DNA of 64,000 nt from Girardia tigrina (GCA_001938485.1 MQRK01241454.1:1-64000), one strand, 5' to 3'; positions 49,739 through 61,928 are shown, numbered from the stretch's first letter. A program made the numbers and translations. Notes: generated from the letters alone by a model not told the origin.

Positions 49739-51092
49739 CATCAGAATAATGAGTTTATGAATTAGTCTATTTGCCGTGCTGCAAAGAGTAAGAGTCGAAA
49801 TTGGGGAACGAGCGATAAAGAAGGATAAAGTTTATTTCTAAAGTTTATTTATCCGATAAACCAGTTAAATCTGGAGGTGGAGGAAGATGGAGCTACACCA
49901 GAGAATATTCTAGGTGGGTGCCCAGTTACTATGTTAAAACATTGCCTGAGATCATGTAAGGTAGGAAGTTTGTTCAAAAGTAAATCTATCACAAGAAAAT
50001 TGTTGTTCCAATTTAAGTTTATCAGTATGAATGTAATGGGTATGATGCCACATACGTCTCTACTTGTGATTTCTGTGAAACTTTTTCAAGAACAACATCA
50101 ATAAGAAAGTGATTGTAATATAGCTCAATATAGAAAGAATTGTTTAAATAGATTTAAGAAATTTCAGGCTATTGTGCTCAAAATTTTATAAAATTGAAAT
50201 CTAAAAATAATATTCATTTATATAATAATTATTATTTCCTTTTTGTACATGAAACTTTTTAGACCACCCTTCTTTAATTGACACACACACTTCCAAGATA
50301 GAGAACCTACTGTTCTCATCATGTTCTTATATTTTTAATAATTAAACAACATAAAACTCTAAATTATTACAACTTCAACCGAAAAACCAAGTTCAAAATT
50401 TACCAAAAAAAAATATTAAATCATTGTTTTTCTTGTTTATTTTTTAACCAATTTAAAAGCAATCAAATTTTAAACAATTTTCTTTAAAAAAAATATTGTA
50501 AGAAGCGAAAAAAACCCGGAAATATAAGATACAAAAAGCGCAGGATAATAATATCAGTCGATAAAAGTCATATTTGATTCTCAATTTCTTACAAATTCTT
50601 AAATCAATATTTTGATATTAGCAACCAAAAAATAACAATATTTTTTTTAAAAATTATTATTATATTTTTTTTTCCAAAAACTTCGGATATGGCCAAAAAA
50701 TTAGAAACGTAAAACGAATAGAAAAAAAAACAACAACGACAACACAATTTTTGATGAATTTTATTTTGCTTTTTTTGTCTTTATAATATACTTTCCTGAT
50801 TTAATGAGCAAAAGGCTTTGATTTAATTGTTTTGTCAACAAAACAAAATGCATCAAATAGATTCTATTTGATTTAATATTAACAATCCATTATCCATTAA
50901 AAAATAATCAAAGTTGATCTTACTCTTAATAAAACTATCAAGTTGAATCATCGAAACAATATTAAAACATTCTTCTTAATGTTCTTTGCAGCAATTAATA
51001 ACTCTTAAGCTCTACATTTTTTATAGTTTCTTTTAAATTACGAAATCAATTAACAAAACACTATTGACTTAATTGAGGCCTCTAAGTATCTC
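49739..51092. other. Stretch without a supported gene
   Basis: Positions 49740-50110 are clearly richer in G+C and open on the plus strand for 75 codons (49877-50104: EEDGATPENILGGCPVTML and onward), with no recognised domain. They abut repeat copy 1 and may belong to the same unknown element. From 50110 on, AT-rich DNA. Confidence 0.35.
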
Positions 51093-51184
51093 ATGTTCCG
51101 TTGTACGGGCTTCTCAATTCCCAGGCTGATCTTCCTAGCATTAGTGTGTCTAGCAGCAGTGATGCTGCAATCAGCCAATCAAAG
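51093..51184 (+). CDS. Probable first coding exon of a secreted or membrane protein
   Basis: An ATG at 51093 opens a frame with MFRCTGFSIPR followed by LIFLALVCLAAVMLQSANQ, a clear hydrophobic core then small residues: a signal peptide or signal anchor. The frame hits TAA a few codons later, so splicing is required. Two donors are available. AAAG|GCAAGT (after 51184) is a textbook GC-AG donor, where the non-standard GC is offset by a perfect remainder. CAA|GTATAT (after 51188) is an ordinary but weaker choice. The exon and the following 110 bases are much richer in G+C than the flanks. The next exon was not found. A neuropeptide or hormone precursor would fit a short signal exon, but I do not recognise it and this is only a guess. 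Confidence 0.5.
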
Positions 51185-53526
51185 GCAAGTATATACATAA
51201 ATCTGACTTCCGTACGTTCTACTTCGATTGATGAGATGATAATGATGAAATTGATGAATAATCACCTCCCTTACGCAGCCCTGTTGCGGATAGAAGGCTA
51301 ATTATTGAATGAAATACATCTCAATTAACCTGAATGTTATAAAATGACGCACTGGATAATATCATCTACAATTATTATCTCACTATACCATTATTGATAT
51401 AGATGAAATATCGTTATTATAATTAAACATTATTGAGTTAAAATTACTTTGAAATTTTTTCTTTTCTCTCTGACAAAAAAAATAATCATTATAATATATA
51501 TTGAAATTAAATTTTCAAAAGAAATTTAGAATTTTCTTTAATTTAAAGTCCGTAAAATTCGAGAAAAAAAATTCGATTTTATATATCTATTAATAAAATA
51601 AAATTTAATTATATAAATTTCTAATTTAATAATGAAGTAAATCATTGTTTGGAAATGCGTTACACATTAATAAATACATACACACACTCGTACACGCTGA
51701 CGCGCACACACTATCACACACAGTTTTTGACTACCAGAAAATGTATGGATAAGTAAAAACATGTTTAAATAGGATTATTTTTTTTTATTATTATAAAATA
51801 ATAATTAATTTTCTATTAAGATGAAATATGAAATACAGAAATAAAATAGTGATTTATTAATAATACTATTATTTTTTTAAGAAAAATTACAATAGAAGAT
51901 TTTTTTTCTTATTTAATAATAAAATATTTAATTAAAATAAAAACACAAATTTTCGATAATTTACTATAATTTAACTAATGATAAAAATTACAATAAATCT
52001 GATTATATTATTAGAAAAATAGAATTTTTTCCTCTTCTTTTTCATTCTTCGGATTATTAAGGTTGAATAAATTTAAATTTTAGATAAATTATTGTCCCGA
52101 AAAAAGAAAATTTTTTTTATCTATTTACGATATCGGTTACAGCCAGATTTTTATTTATTTAGTTTATTTTTCTATTTTAAGAAATTTGTAAAATATAAAT
52201 TTGAAAATAAAAGTAATGATAAAAAACAATTATTATCTCTTTTTATATCATTTAATTTTTTATTTTCAATCATATTTATTATTTAGTTGGAATTTTATCG
52301 GGTATATTTTTCGAAGTAAGATATAATATTTTGATAAATTTTTTAATTTGCATACCAAAAATTAATTTTATTTTAGAGGCACACACATTTTTATTAGCAA
52401 AAACTTAAAATATACCAATAATAATATTTTTTGAAAATAAATAAATTATAAGCAAATACAGAGGATCAATATAAAAATATTATTGGAAAGATCATATTCA
52501 AGGAAACAATTATATCTATCGAATTAAACCAAATTATATATTCTAATATTATTGAAACCGGTTCGTACTAAATAAGAACCCTATCCTTGGACATGATATT
52601 ATATAAATTATCGGCTCTCTGATTAATTTATAAGCCAATATATACAGAATTTTACTGGATGATAACAATAATATAAAAAATAATTTAAAATATTTAAAAT
52701 TGACGCATAATTAATGAATTCTAATGGTTCTGATAATGTGAATCAAAGTTAGTTTGAAGAATAGTAAACTCATTCCTTGATATCTATGAGGCTCTATGCT
52801 TGTCACATTTATACAAAAACTTACTATATTTTTTAGACTAGAAATGTTCACTATATATACATTGTTTTTCCCAATTTTCTACAGTTATATATTTGTATAT
52901 AGTCATTTAGGCAGTTTCAAAATAAATGATATTTCTCATAATAAAAGTCGGAGATTATAAAGGATTTATTTGACTTTTTAATATCTAACTGATTTGTCAA
53001 CAGGTAACATAGATATTTGGATCCCTTATTTAAAAATAGAATAAACTAAATAAAGATGAAACTAATGTTCAACCCATAACCTGCCAATGTCGCATTTATG
53101 GAACATATTCCAAAGAATCTTTTAATAACTGTAACTTCTAAATAAAATAGTCTTAAAGGCTGGGCGGACTTTTATCATTTATATATAAAGCAAAACACTA
53201 ACACTTATGGCAAAATAGTTTTACATTGTTAGTATCAATATCATTATACAGTTAATTTGTTTTTGTTTTGTATTTTCGAATTACGGCAAAAGAATATGAA
53301 ACTAGATCAGTAAATACTTTTTTTATGTTAACACAACCCGTTTACGTATATTGTTCCAAATATATCATAAAATATAATCTCTACTGCCCCAAAAAACAAC
53401 GCATTTTTTACATGGTTTTTAATTTATATAATCTCAATTATTAAATTTTAATATCATATAAAATATAAAGAACAGCAGTAAATTTATTATAAACATAAAA
53501 ATAAACGAAAAATTTCTTTAATTTTC
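51185..53526. other. Mostly AT-rich stretch without a supported gene
   Basis: Positions 51190-51305 remain G+C-rich and are open in two frames, with no splice structure evident. A degenerate CA-rich tract lies at 51666-51722. Near 53046-53220 the plus strand reads sense-like pieces (NVAFMEHIPKNLLITVTSK, then SLKGWADFYHLYIKQN) separated by stops, perhaps a decayed exon or transposon. Confidence 0.35.
51666..51722. repeat. Degenerate CA-rich tract
   Basis: Interrupted CA repeats (ACACACACTCGTACACGC and similar), an old microsatellite. Confidence 0.8.
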
Positions 53527-53731
53527 ATAATCACAGTCCCATTTCTTTAGATCAAGTTGTGACTGCGCACGTGAACAGTGGTCAAACAGAGCTATTCATT
53601 GAAGGGTATCAACACTAAAAGTTATTTCCCGTATGGTTTGAAAAAAATGCATTTCAGAAAAATATGTTTGATTTTCACAACATTGTCAGAAAATGGGTGT
53701 CCAGTAAAAATACTGTTAAAATATGGCCTGC
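53527..53731 (-). repeat. Unknown repeat, copy 2 (inverted with copy 1)
   Basis: Reverse-complement match of 49537-49738, including the ACTGGACACCC, CATTTTTTTCAAACCATAC and CACGTGCGCAGTCACAAC-like blocks. It lies 3.8 kb from copy 1. A decayed coding-like stretch lies directly to its right. Confidence 0.85.
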
Positions 53732-53750
53732 TAAACCGTTTTTATCTTAT

Positions 53751-54061
53751 TCAAATTTTTAAAATGATTATTGGTTCACACCTCTTGTAATTCTTTTTAT
53801 CTTCAAACATTTTTAATGCAACATGATTATTGATCATTTGTGCTACTTCAGATGTTATTTAAGGTGGTCAGACCGCATATGTTTGTACTTTTCTACAGCG
53901 GAAACAAATAAGTCATCATTTGCTTGATTTTTGAGTAAAATGTCAACAGAGGGTTTTTCGATTCCCAGTTTTTCTGAAATTTCTTACAATATTCTGACAT
54001 TGATTGACACATTATATTTTTGTGTCATTTTATCAGTAGTTTTCTTGTCATATGAGTAACA
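53751..54061 (-). pseudogene. Degenerate coding-like stretch, unidentified
   Basis: On the minus strand one frame reads CYSYDKKTTDKMTQKYNVSI, then NVRIL, a stop, EISEKLGIEKPSVDILLKNQ, then AVEKYKHMRSDHLK and a stop. The adjoining frame carries on with TSEVAQMINNHVALKMFEDK and RCEPIIILKI. The smooth hand-over between frames suggests a once-intact coding region with a frameshift. I recognise no family. It sits about 20 bp from repeat copy 2 and may be part of the same element; if so, the equivalent flank of copy 1 has been lost. Confidence 0.4.
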
Positions 54062-57000
54062 TGTTGTTATAGAAATAAATATTTGAGATTGTAGAAATTA
54101 ATAACATTGATAATATATTTATGGATAATAATTATATGATAAGATTACATTATAAAATATTATAAATATGGAATTTTATTTTAATTTACATAATAACATA
54201 GTTTAAATTTCACAAAACTGATGATGATCAAAGATGATTGAACCATGTTTCATATTAATTTTCTTAGTTTTATCTTATATTTATTTGGTATTTATAAACA
54301 CTTTTCTTTTAAAAACTTTTCTTCGACAAAAATTCCAATATAAATTGATTAAATAACACAAAAATCAATGGAATCATAATGTCAGTTAGAAATACAAAAA
54401 AACATTTTTTAAACAAATATTGAAGAAAATAGAGAAAAAGCATTAAATAGGATAAGCCTTAAAAAAACTTGCTCAAGCGATTCAACCTCATCTCATCTGA
54501 GTTCGTTCAATGTGGTAGCAGATGCTCATGAAACAGTCACGCAATTGTTTTGTAAATTTATCAAATAAAGTCAAGTAAATCAATTATTATAAGATAAATT
54601 ACACATCCAACTGAAGTATTCGTTAATTGGTATTTAGATTAGTTTTTAAATAAAATATTTATTATTATTTTTATTATTTTTCTAAAAAAAATCCAGAGAG
54701 AAAAGGTGAAACTTTTGTTAAACAATTTTTGGAAATTCTTTTAAAACAACAATAAAATAATAACCATAAGACTGATCTTAAATTCTGTTGGAGTTTTTTA
54801 ATTGAAAAATTATTTTAAAGTATGATTTATTACTTTCATTCTTTTTTGTAAGTGATAAATAAATAAATAACACAAAAATCATATTTTAAAAGAAGTTCAT
54901 TTATTTAAAAAATAAATTTTAACCAAAAGAGTTCTTTGGTAATCTTTCTCTATTATTTTATTTTAAAATGACTTTTTACATAATTTATATCATTGCTAAA
55001 TATTTTTGATTCAAAAGATAAAAAATACTTTAATATTAATAATATTAAAAAATAACTATTAAATAAAAAAATAATATTTTTAAGAGAAAAGTGTTTGTTA
55101 TTTTTTTGAAAAACGAAATTTTAATAAAAATTCCATGAAAATGTTATATTATGGCACCAATATGTACAAAAAAAATAAACGATTAAATGCAAAAAATAAT
55201 CCAGACTCATATTAAAATCCGTTTTCAATTTTTTCTTTTTCGTCCTTCATTGATTTTATAATCAGAGCAATTAACCTGTTTTTGTGTTTTTAATTTTTTT
55301 TCAATATTCATCAATAATGTCGATAAAAGGATTTCGAACAATTCCATATTTAGACTAATAAAATAAATTAATTAAATTAATAAAAAAGAAATCCAGTTTT
55401 ATTATTGATTAATTTTTCCATTAAATTGTAATTTTCAAAAAAAAGAAAATGAAAGAGGCATAGAAATTATATTTTAATAAATATTAAATATTTTTTATAT
55501 GATATCCGAATTAAAGCCTTTTTTATTTTCCAAAATAAAATAATTATAGTACAAATTTCAATTTATATATTTATATAAATAAAAATAATTCGCGAGTAGA
55601 CTGAAAAGCTTCTATATCAGTGCTTATTTAAAAGATGAGTTTCATATTCTTCAAGTATATTTTGATTGATATTATTCTCTGTTATATTTTGTATAACTAG
55701 TGATAATGCATCAATTTAAAACATTTTAAAATTAAAATTATTGTTATTCAATAAAATTATATTAAAATTAAGTCTTGTATTGTTTAATATACCTGATGAT
55801 AATCTGAATCGATTGAAAAATGTCTGTTAAAAACTTTCTTATAATAAAATATAAACATAATTATTTTTCTTTTTTAATGTTTGTTGAAAAATAATCTAAC
55901 ATTATTTAAATTATTATAATGAAATAATTGTAATTAATTCTGGATTATTTTATATTTTCTGTTTTACATTTATTTATCAATATTTTTTCAAATTGAAAAT
56001 CAATGAAAAAATTATTGATTTTTTGTTTCGAAAAAAATAAAAATCAATTATTATATAATGCTTTTAATTATCAATATTAATTGAATCTCTATTTCAATTC
56101 TACTTAACGCATAGGTTGACGAAAAGAAACTAATTATCAGATAGACGATTAAATTCAAAAGACAAAATACATTCCTCATTGGAAAACGATTAATTTGTCC
56201 CATAATGAAAACTTTACTATTTATTGACATATATTTTTATTGAACAAAAAAAAATAATAAACTGATAAATAAAGCTGATGAATTAACTCTCCATTTATTT
56301 TTTATTTTTGTAATATTTTTTTATTTTAGAAATTTTTAAAACAGTTCATTATTTTGTTTATTATAAAAAGAAAAAAATAATTTCAAAATTATAATTAAAA
56401 ATTTCATTAGTAATAATAATGTATAAATAAATATATTTATTTTTGTCAAACATTTCACTTTTTTCTGTATATATCACTTTAAAATGCAGTACCAATAGTG
56501 AATGTGGTGATTTGTTTTGTAGTATGGTGGTATTTTCTTTATTTGTAAATTTAGAGTTTGATAATTAATTATTGGAAGTATATTAAAAATTTTATTGAAA
56601 AAAGTAACATTAAAATTCTTCTCGAAATTTGTTTACTGAACATTTTTATTCAATTGTTATTTACAAAATAATATCTTGGACCTAATAAATGAAGGAACTA
56701 TTTCTTTTTATATAAAAGAAAATTAGAGTTGACCTACAATATATGCTGTAAAAAGAGAAAGAATTAATATATTTAAAAGAAAAATGAACAAATTTTACGA
56801 AATTAATTACGGTTTTAAGAATACGCTTCGTATTTATCCTCACCCAGTTAAAAATCAATAATTATTTTGAATCTATTGTTTCTCATCAATCTCGAAAAGA
56901 TCACCAACCATTTAATATTGAAAAGTTAATTACGTCACTTTCAGGATAATGGAATAATAATTCCATTTTTTTCTGACAAATATATAATGACATTTGATCC

Positions 57001-57223
57001 AGCATTTTCAGAGGGATAGTTAAATCATTAACTATATAAATTTTTTAAACTTACTTATTAAAATTCCTTATGTTTCGACTATTTTTGGTCTACTATTTTA
57101 GTGTTAGTTTTCAAATTAGAAAAAAAGAAAATCTAAATATATCTATGTAATTAATATTACCGCTTATTTTTTATAAAGTTTAATTTATCATTTGGAAAAA
57201 AATGGTCATTATTCCTTCAATCA
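54062..57223. other. Long AT-rich stretch, no supported gene
   Basis: A small G+C-richer patch at 54470-54545 is not callable. If the gene at 57338-57893 continues leftward, this is probably its intron. Confidence 0.45.
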
Positions 57224-57337
57224 TCAAATATTTTCAAAAATAATATAAACAAAAGAAAATAGTAATTTTAGTTTTATACTAAAATAATAATAAATTTTAA
57301 AAAATAAAATAAATATATTAAAAAAATAGATTTTTAC

Positions 57338-57893
57338 GCTAATTTTATCAAGTACTGCACTCCAACTTGACGACGTTTGAACTCCCGAAACGGTATATCC
57401 ACGTTTGTGTTCTTTACGATTTTTTTCACGCATTGAAAGCGCTCCTTTGAACCATAAAGGTGCTAAACGTTTACAACGACAAAGCAAAGCGTGAATGAAA
57501 AGCGCTTCACTGGGTTTCGGATTGGAATTATTGTTATTGTTTCCGTTATACGAATTGAATTTACTGGCAAAAGAATTAACACCGTTGTAATGTCCGTTTG
57601 TGGAATCGGTTAAAACGTATTCTTTATTGTCACTCATTAAATATTTTTGAGATAGAAAATCATTTTCGTGATAGTGAATCGGATCAATGTCACTATTGCT
57701 ACTGTTTACATCGACATGAAGAGCATCGTGAGAAGAATCCTAAATAATTGAACAAAAAAAACAAAAAAAATCGTCAACAAAAATCTTTTTTTTTAAATTT
57801 TAAAATTCAAAAAAAAATAAAATAAAATTTATTTACATTAGACACATCGACCTCTAATTTTACTCGCTTGTCTACATGAATAAAATCATCCAT
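57338..57893 (-). CDS. 5' end of a spliced host gene, unidentified product
   Basis: The clearest host gene in the window, read on the minus strand. Exon 1 (57893-57837) is 19 codons, starting MDDFIHVDKRVKLEVDVSN, then donor GTAAAT. The intron (57836-57740) is 97 bp and ends TTCAATTATTTAG. Exon 2 (57739-57338) is 134 codons, phase 0 at both ends, then donor GTAAAA; reading past it gives only AT-rich hydrophobic residues and a stop at 57224, as expected of intron. The protein is acidic at the start, then low-complexity (an asparagine run around residue 87), then a conserved-looking basic block: EALFIHALLCRCKRLAPLWF, SMREKNRKEHKRGYTV, SSSWSAVLDKI. This suggests a nuclear or regulatory protein, which is inference. 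I looked for a nuclear factor I-type match in the FIHALL...WF pattern, but it is too loose to rely on. Later exons were not identified. Confidence 0.72.
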
Positions 57894-59002
57894 TTTCAAT
57901 TATTTTTTTTCGATTTTACAAATTTATCATTAATTTTAACTCTAGTGAATTTTTTTTCACTAACTCGACTTGAACTAAAATTCAAATTGAAATACGCGCT
58001 AAGAGATTTTGTTTGATATTGAAATAGTTAAACAAATAAAATTCATTATTAAATTAAAATTGTCACAAAATTGATAAAATTTATTGAAAATTAATTGTAA
58101 AAGTGATTTAATGATTATTATAGATTTTTTTGTGAAAATAAAAGTGAGAAAAAATTTAGGAAAAAAATTAATTTTGATTTATATTATTAGAAAAAAAGAT
58201 ATTAAAAGAAAATTTTATTTTTAATAAAAAATTAATTTTTTATTTCAACTTGTGTTTATATTTTTTAGTGAAAAAATGATGTGATAAATCAATTTGAGTA
58301 ATGAATAATTTTGTAGTTTTTGTTTAAATAAATTACTTTCTTTTATGTAAAATATTATGAAATTGTGAAGTTTAATATCGTTGTTCGTTTTTTTAACAAT
58401 AAATGCTTGTGCATGTTTGTGTTAAAATGACTTGTTATAGTATAAGTAAATAATTAATAATAATCAAACATATTTTTAGTATTAAATTAAATAATTAATT
58501 TTATTATTTGTTTTTAACTTTGTCCGTTGATATTTCAGTAAATTGTTCGTAATTAAGTATTCTAAAATTACGTTACATAAATTAATCATTATAAGACGAC
58601 CAAAAGTTAAAATGTACATGCAAAGTTAATTAAGTAAAGTTAACAAATCTGCTACTTTTACGTGCGTACGCGCTTTCTCAAGAAAATTAATAAGTCAAAA
58701 TAAGGTCCAAAATTGACGTTGGGTCAAAAAATTTAAAAATGCTTATTGTTGATTAATTAGGGTAATAAAAATTAAATATGCGAGAATTTTTTTAAATAAA
58801 TTGAATTTCATTGAAATTTTTGTTTTCGTCTTCTATCAAACAAGAGTAAACATTGATTCTAATTGAAGACGACATTTATAAAAATAAGAAAAACACGCTT
58901 GATTTCAAAATTTTATTTTTTACAAAAAAAGTGAATATTTAAACAAACTTAAAAATTAATAATTTAATTATTAATTTTTTTATAAGTAGAATGTGTTTCT
59001 AC
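57894..59002. other. 5' flank of the host gene, then LTR-side DNA
   Basis: Immediately upstream of the start codon the DNA is AT-rich with one G+C-richer patch (57955-58005); promoter and 5' UTR would be expected here but no TATA box or initiator can be fixed. The left part of the Ty3/Gypsy 3' LTR must lie within 58600-59003, but its end could not be placed because no 5' LTR survives for comparison. Confidence 0.4.
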
Positions 59003-59013
59003 ATTACTCCCCC

Positions 59014-60056
59014 TCATATTTGAAGATCTTGTAGGCCGAAGCAGGATTTAAGTCTATCTACTGAAATGCGCTTGATATTTTCATCGACTTTCACTTCAAA
59101 TGTTTTCAAATCCGTACTTCGGTTGATAACCGTGAACGGTCCTTCATATGGATTTTGAAGACCTCTTTGAGTTTCATGTCTGATCCACACATATTCACAG
59201 CTGTATAGATCCCGTGGAATAAAAATTGTTTGATGTATTGGTCTTCGGTAACGAACTCTGTTGTAATATTTTATGTCTTGCTCAACAGTCGAGTGTGTTG
59301 GAGTTTCATGATTGTACGGTTCAATAATTAGGTCACCTGGAATGTTGGCGGCGCTTTCGAATACCATTTGCGAAGGTGTCACAGGCTCATCGCTTCTTAC
59401 AGAATTTCAAATGCCTAGCATGACTAAAGGTAGATCCTTTGCCCAAGTGCTTTCTGCATTGTTCGCATGTGCTCGGAGGGCATTTTTCATTGTGCGATGG
59501 AACCTTTCCACTTTCCCATTGCATTGTGGGTGATAGGCCGTAGTGCGTCGATGTTTGATGTCATATTTTTAACATAGCTTGTTGAATGTTTCGGAGCAGA
59601 ATTGGGTTCCCTGATCGGAAATAATGATTTCAGGACATCCATATCGAGAGATCCTTCGAATGTTTCGACTACCTTTGTTGCCGAGATTTCTTTAATTGGT
59701 ATGGCTTCTGTCCATGATGTCTGTCTGTTAATTAGAGTTAAAATGAATCTTTTATCTTCTACTTGCGGGAGAGGACCAACAATATCAATGTGAACCACTT
59801 TGAATCGTCCACGGTCTGGAAATGTCCCAAGTGGAGATTTTGTATGTTTGTTTATTTTGGCTTTTTGGCTTTCATGACAGCCTTGTACACATTGCCTGAT
59901 TTCAGACCTCATTTTTGGCCACACATATCGTTCTGCTAGAAGACTGGTTGTTGTTTTGACTCCTGGATGGGCTATATTGTGCAGTCTCGAGAATTCTTGG
60001 AATCTGTATTTGTTTGGCAAAATAATTATGTCCTTTTTTGTTGTATCGATTAACAA
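59014..60056 (-). pseudogene. Ty3/Gypsy integrase relic
   Basis: Would insert the element's cDNA into the genome. The N-terminal H2C2 zinc-binding region reads HNIAHPGVK...RQCVQGCHESQKAK; the last Cys of the usual CxxC is Ser, so zinc binding is probably lost. The catalytic core has its first Asp in VVHIDIVGPLP. A frameshift near 59665 moves the second Asp (ISDQGTQF) to another frame, and the Glu follows in NGKVERFHRTMKNAL. WTEAIPI, a conserved core motif, is intact. After another break, the C-terminal part (59382-59014) carries VWIRHETQRGL...NPYEGPFTVINRS, the GPY/F module, and ends with the element's stop. Confidence 0.9.
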
Positions 60057-60125
60057 TCCATTTTTGGTTTGTATGTTCAGAGATGTTATTCTGAGGTTTC
60101 GAAGAATTGGATCAGTGACTTGCTC

Positions 60126-60700
60126 TCAGGCTAATTCTTGAGTTGATATTCGATTCAAATTAGATATCTCATGATCTGGTCTTGATAGGTAGTGTGCAAT
60201 TGTGTTTGATTTTCCTGCCAAATGTTGCATGTCGAATGAGAAACTAGTAATGAATTCGATCCATCTCCATTGTCTGTTGGATGGTTCTTTCATGCTATGA
60301 ATGTGGAGTATGGGTTTGTTATTGGTTCGCAAAATGAATTTGGTTCCTTCTAAATGATGTTTAAAGTGTTTGATCGAGAGATATACTGCTAGGAGTTCTC
60401 TGTCAAATGCTGAGTATTTCTTTTCTGCTCCATTGAGTTTGCGAGAGAAGAAGGCTATTGGCTCCAGTTTTTCTGATGTTTTGTAGTGGTTAAGACTTGC
60501 ACCGATTGCGTTAGTTGAGGCGTCCGTGTATAGTACCAGGATTTTCGTCTGATTGGGTGCTGCCATCGAGTTAATGTTTGATAGACTCTGTTTACACTTT
60601 TCGAATGTTTACTGGTGTTCTCTCGTCCAATTAAACAGCTTCCTCTTGTTGTTGGCTGATGCGGATAAATCATGTAAAGGTGATATTATTTGCGATGAAT
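60126..60700 (-). pseudogene. Ty3/Gypsy RNase H relic
   Basis: Would degrade the RNA strand of RNA-DNA hybrids. From the RT side the reading is IIPLHD-like spacer, FNWTREHQ, a stop, TFEKCKQSLSNINSMAAP, then VLYTDASTNAIGASLNHY. The catalytic Asp in YTDAS and the Glu in YSAFDRELLAVY are present. The later Asp in the usual TDHKPL is replaced (LRTNNKPIL), and the last Asp of ADALSRP is His (IAHYLSRP). It is therefore inactive even where the frame is open. AFFSRKLNGAEKKYS is a strong family marker. Confidence 0.88.
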
Positions 60701-60710
60701 GTGGTATCAT

Positions 60711-61420
60711 CTACTGATAGAAAGTTACTGCTCCAATGAAGCGTTTCAGTGCTTTGCCATTTGCTGGAGCTTTTAGATTCAATATCTTGTCAATCTTGTC
60801 TTGAATTGGTTGTATTCCCTCACACGAGATGTTAAAACCCAGAAAGTTCACATTATGTTGATGGAATTTGCATTTGTTTTCATTGATTTTCAGTCCATTC
60901 TGTTGTAATGCTGTTCTGACAGCAGCGAGGTTTTGTTTGTGACTGTTTTGATCAGGCGAGAATATTATTATGTCATCAATATATGACAATGCAAATGCTC
61001 AAAACGGTCTTAGAATTTCATCAATGTACCGTTGGAAGGTTTGGTAGGCGTTTTTCTGTCCGAATGGCATGAAGTTGTATTCGGAGAGTCATAATTGAGT
61101 TATAATCGCCGTTTTATGTTTATCCTCTTCATGGATCGGAATTTGGTGGTAGGCTTTCTCCAGATCAATAGTCGAGAATATTGACAGTCGAGTATATCTG
61201 AAATGCGTGGTAGTGGATAGCGGTCGGGCTTAGTTCTTTGATTTAATAGTCGGTAGTCACCACATGGCCTGTAAAAGCCATCACCTTTTTTTACCACTAC
61301 TATTGGTGAGGCCCCTTCGCTTTTGCTCTCTCTGATAATTTTTTTGCAGCATGTTCTCAAATTCTTGACGGATTGATTCAAGTATTTTCTCACCAATGCG
61401 TCGGGCTCGTTGAAAAATTA
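60711..61420 (-). pseudogene. Ty3/Gypsy reverse transcriptase relic
   Basis: Copies the element's RNA into DNA. Motifs in order: ASPIVVVKKGDGFYRPCGDY, then LNQRTKPDRYPLPRISDI; a frameshift; then FSTIDLEKAYHQIPIHEEDK (first catalytic Asp), KHKTAIITQ, a stop, NFMPFGQKNAYQTFQR; another stop; then ALSYIDDIIIFSP (YxDD box with the catalytic Asp pair) and NENKCKFHQHNVNFLGFNIS. The catalytic residues survive but are spread over at least two frames with two stops. Confidence 0.92.
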
Positions 61421-61649
61421 GCTTTCCTTCAGTTTCGATATAAAGTTTTGAACTTACATTGTGCAATTGATCACAAGCTATAGTTTCAATTGATCTGCTG
61501 GAGCCATGGATAACGTTTTCATCGATTCGAATTTGGTTGTTTTGACAATCAACAATGGCATGGGTATATGCTAGGAAATCTGATCCTAGGATTGATCGGT
61601 TGACATCTGCAACTACAAACTTCCACTGAAATTGTCGCTCGAGTCCAAC

Positions 61650-61928
61650 TTATTGAAAAGTTATCGATTTGGTTCCGTAAACTTTAATTGGAAAGTTGCT
61701 TGGTGAAGTTAACTTTTCACTTGAGTTTGAATTGTCAGGTTGAAATTGTTTTGAGGGCAGAACACTGACATCGGCACCAGAGTCTATGAGAAAATTAATT
61801 AGGCACATCTGAGTTTTTGTAGGAATTGTGAAAATGCTGGAGATTGAGGCCGGTTTTTGAGTTGATTCGTTTCCCTGAGTCGGCTTTACAAGGAACCAGT
61901 CCCTTTTCCCGAAGTATTGTTGTTCCAT
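61650..61928 (-). pseudogene. Ty3/Gypsy aspartic protease relic
   Basis: Would process the polyprotein. The active-site motif LIDSGADVSVLP (DSG-A form of the retropepsin triad) is intact, preceded by MCLINF and followed by a polar loop and PIKVYGTKSITF. The frame is open for 92 codons but is cut off from the RT by stops at about 61600-61650. The linker 61420-61650 still reads sense-like pieces. Confidence 0.88.

Noticed and set aside
49740-50110. Possible C2H2 zinc finger on the minus strand (WHHTHYIHTDKLKLEQQF)
   Set aside because: The HxxxH and linker look suggestive, but the needed Cys pair is absent and stops break the frame.
57338-57640. Resemblance of the FIHALL...WF block to the nuclear factor I N-terminus
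   Set aside because: Only scattered positions agree and the invariant NFI residues are missing; not enough to name the gene.
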